NCBI GenBank assembly: GCA_021397835.1
Contig: JAJFZO010000049.1
Span: 6,639,001-6,703,000 of the forward strand
Direction: 5' to 3'
From: Moringa oleifera
Taxonomy: Eukaryota > Streptophyta > Magnoliopsida > Brassicales > Moringaceae
DNA length: 64,000 nucleotides
A program made the translations under genes and the position numbers. Shown here in pieces: positions 63,305-64,000 of the stretch. How positions within the stretch are numbered: the first letter of the stretch is position 1; every line of letters begins with the position of its first letter. A model generated the notes under the pieces. It was not told the DNA's origin and made no database searches. It worked only from the letters and a program-made list of their open reading frames with translations.

Positions 63305-64000
63305 TTCGGATAAAAATTACATGAAACCCTAAAATACATCTTATGTTATCAAATGAACCTAATGTTTAAAGATTGATAAATAAACATTGATTATCAATTT
63401 GAATCAAAATGAAGTCTATAAAAAAAGTTAAAATTTGAGAATTTTCAAATTATAGATTTTATACAATGAATTTTAATTTAAAAATTTTTAAATATAAAAA
63501 ATATTTAAGTTATCATTACAGTTTTTTTCAAATTTTTATAAAAACTAAAAATATTTTTTTTAAAAATTGAAATTATAAAATTATAAAAATAATTTATAAA
63601 TAGAAAATTATTCAAATTTTAGAAATCAACTAGTAATAAATTGTAAAATTTATTCAAATAAATTTTTAAATATTTCAACAAAAAAATATTTTTAATTTTT
63701 AAAAATAATTTAATATAATTTTAAATTAATAATTTAAAATTTAATATGTTATTTTCAAAACATTAGAGTTTGTCTGATAACATATGATATAATTCAAGGT
63801 TTTTATAATATTTATATTAATTTTTTAAAAAACAGTTTTAATATTTCAAAAATTTTTAAATTATTTGTGATGATAATTTAAATATTTTTTATATCTGTAA
63901 ATGTTAAATTAAAATTTTTAATGTAAAAATTTTTAATTTAAATATTTCTAAATTCTAAAATTTTTAATAAAATTTAATTTAATTATTTTTTATTGATTAA
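63305..64000. mobile_element. Palindromic AT-rich MITE, copy 4 and a further partial copy at the window edge
   Basis: One copy starts near ATTACATGAAACCCTAAAAT with TTATGTTATCAAATGAACC, and ends around TCTGATAACATATGATATAA at 63771-63792. A second, similar right-half sequence begins near 63830 (GTGATGATAATTTAAATATT) and runs off the end of the window. Confidence 0.55.

Overview
The window is nuclear DNA from a flowering plant, most likely a woody core eudicot. The support is split genes with GT-AG introns, strongly AT-rich intergenic DNA, degenerate Ty3/gypsy, LINE, hAT and CACTA-like elements, and plant-specific families (chloroplast KARI with transit peptide, SAG39-type papain protease, TTL, DUF538). 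The species cannot be fixed from the sequence alone. No tRNA, rRNA, CRISPR array or bacterial-type operon was seen.

Layout. (1) 0.9-5.1 kb: intact ten-exon gene for chloroplast ketol-acid reductoisomerase (587 codons before the stop), preceded by a direct repeat of about 95 bp. (2) 6-36 kb: a rearranged cluster with four intact, nearly identical two-exon SAG39-like cysteine protease genes (A minus, B minus, C plus, D minus; 341 aa each), one protease exon fragment, two intact and two broken small Agenet/Tudor genes, and two copies of a piece of KARI exon 8. The cluster is folded around an inverted duplication of transposon-rich DNA (about 10.1-15.9 kb against 23.6-29.3 kb; flanks with protease A and C continue the symmetry). 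A second inverted duplication of about 2 kb pairs 15.9-17.9 kb with 31.5-33.5 kb. The arms carry matching fossils of an hAT transposase, a Ty3/gypsy gag-pol, a CACTA-like end and a palindromic MITE. The space between them holds two minisatellites and another gypsy fragment. (3) 36-47 kb: gene debris (SF3b130-like fragment, LINE reverse transcriptase, hAT tail) and a noncoding segment duplicated on either side of that hAT tail. (4) 47-59 kb: intact genes for a TTL-type TPR/thioredoxin-like protein (703 aa, seven exons), a DUF538 protein and a plant-specific protein of unknown function (180 aa, three exons). (5) 59-64 kb: a very AT-rich gene desert with more copies of the same palindromic MITE.

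The genes do not form one pathway. KARI makes branched-chain amino acids in plastids, the proteases are vacuolar/secretory senescence-type papains, and TTL proteins act in brassinosteroid, stress and cellulose-related signalling. The most unusual aspect is structural: the repeated KARI-fragment / Agenet / protease unit, the nested inverted duplications, a perfect 18-bp hairpin at one breakpoint and 11-of-12-base microhomology at another.
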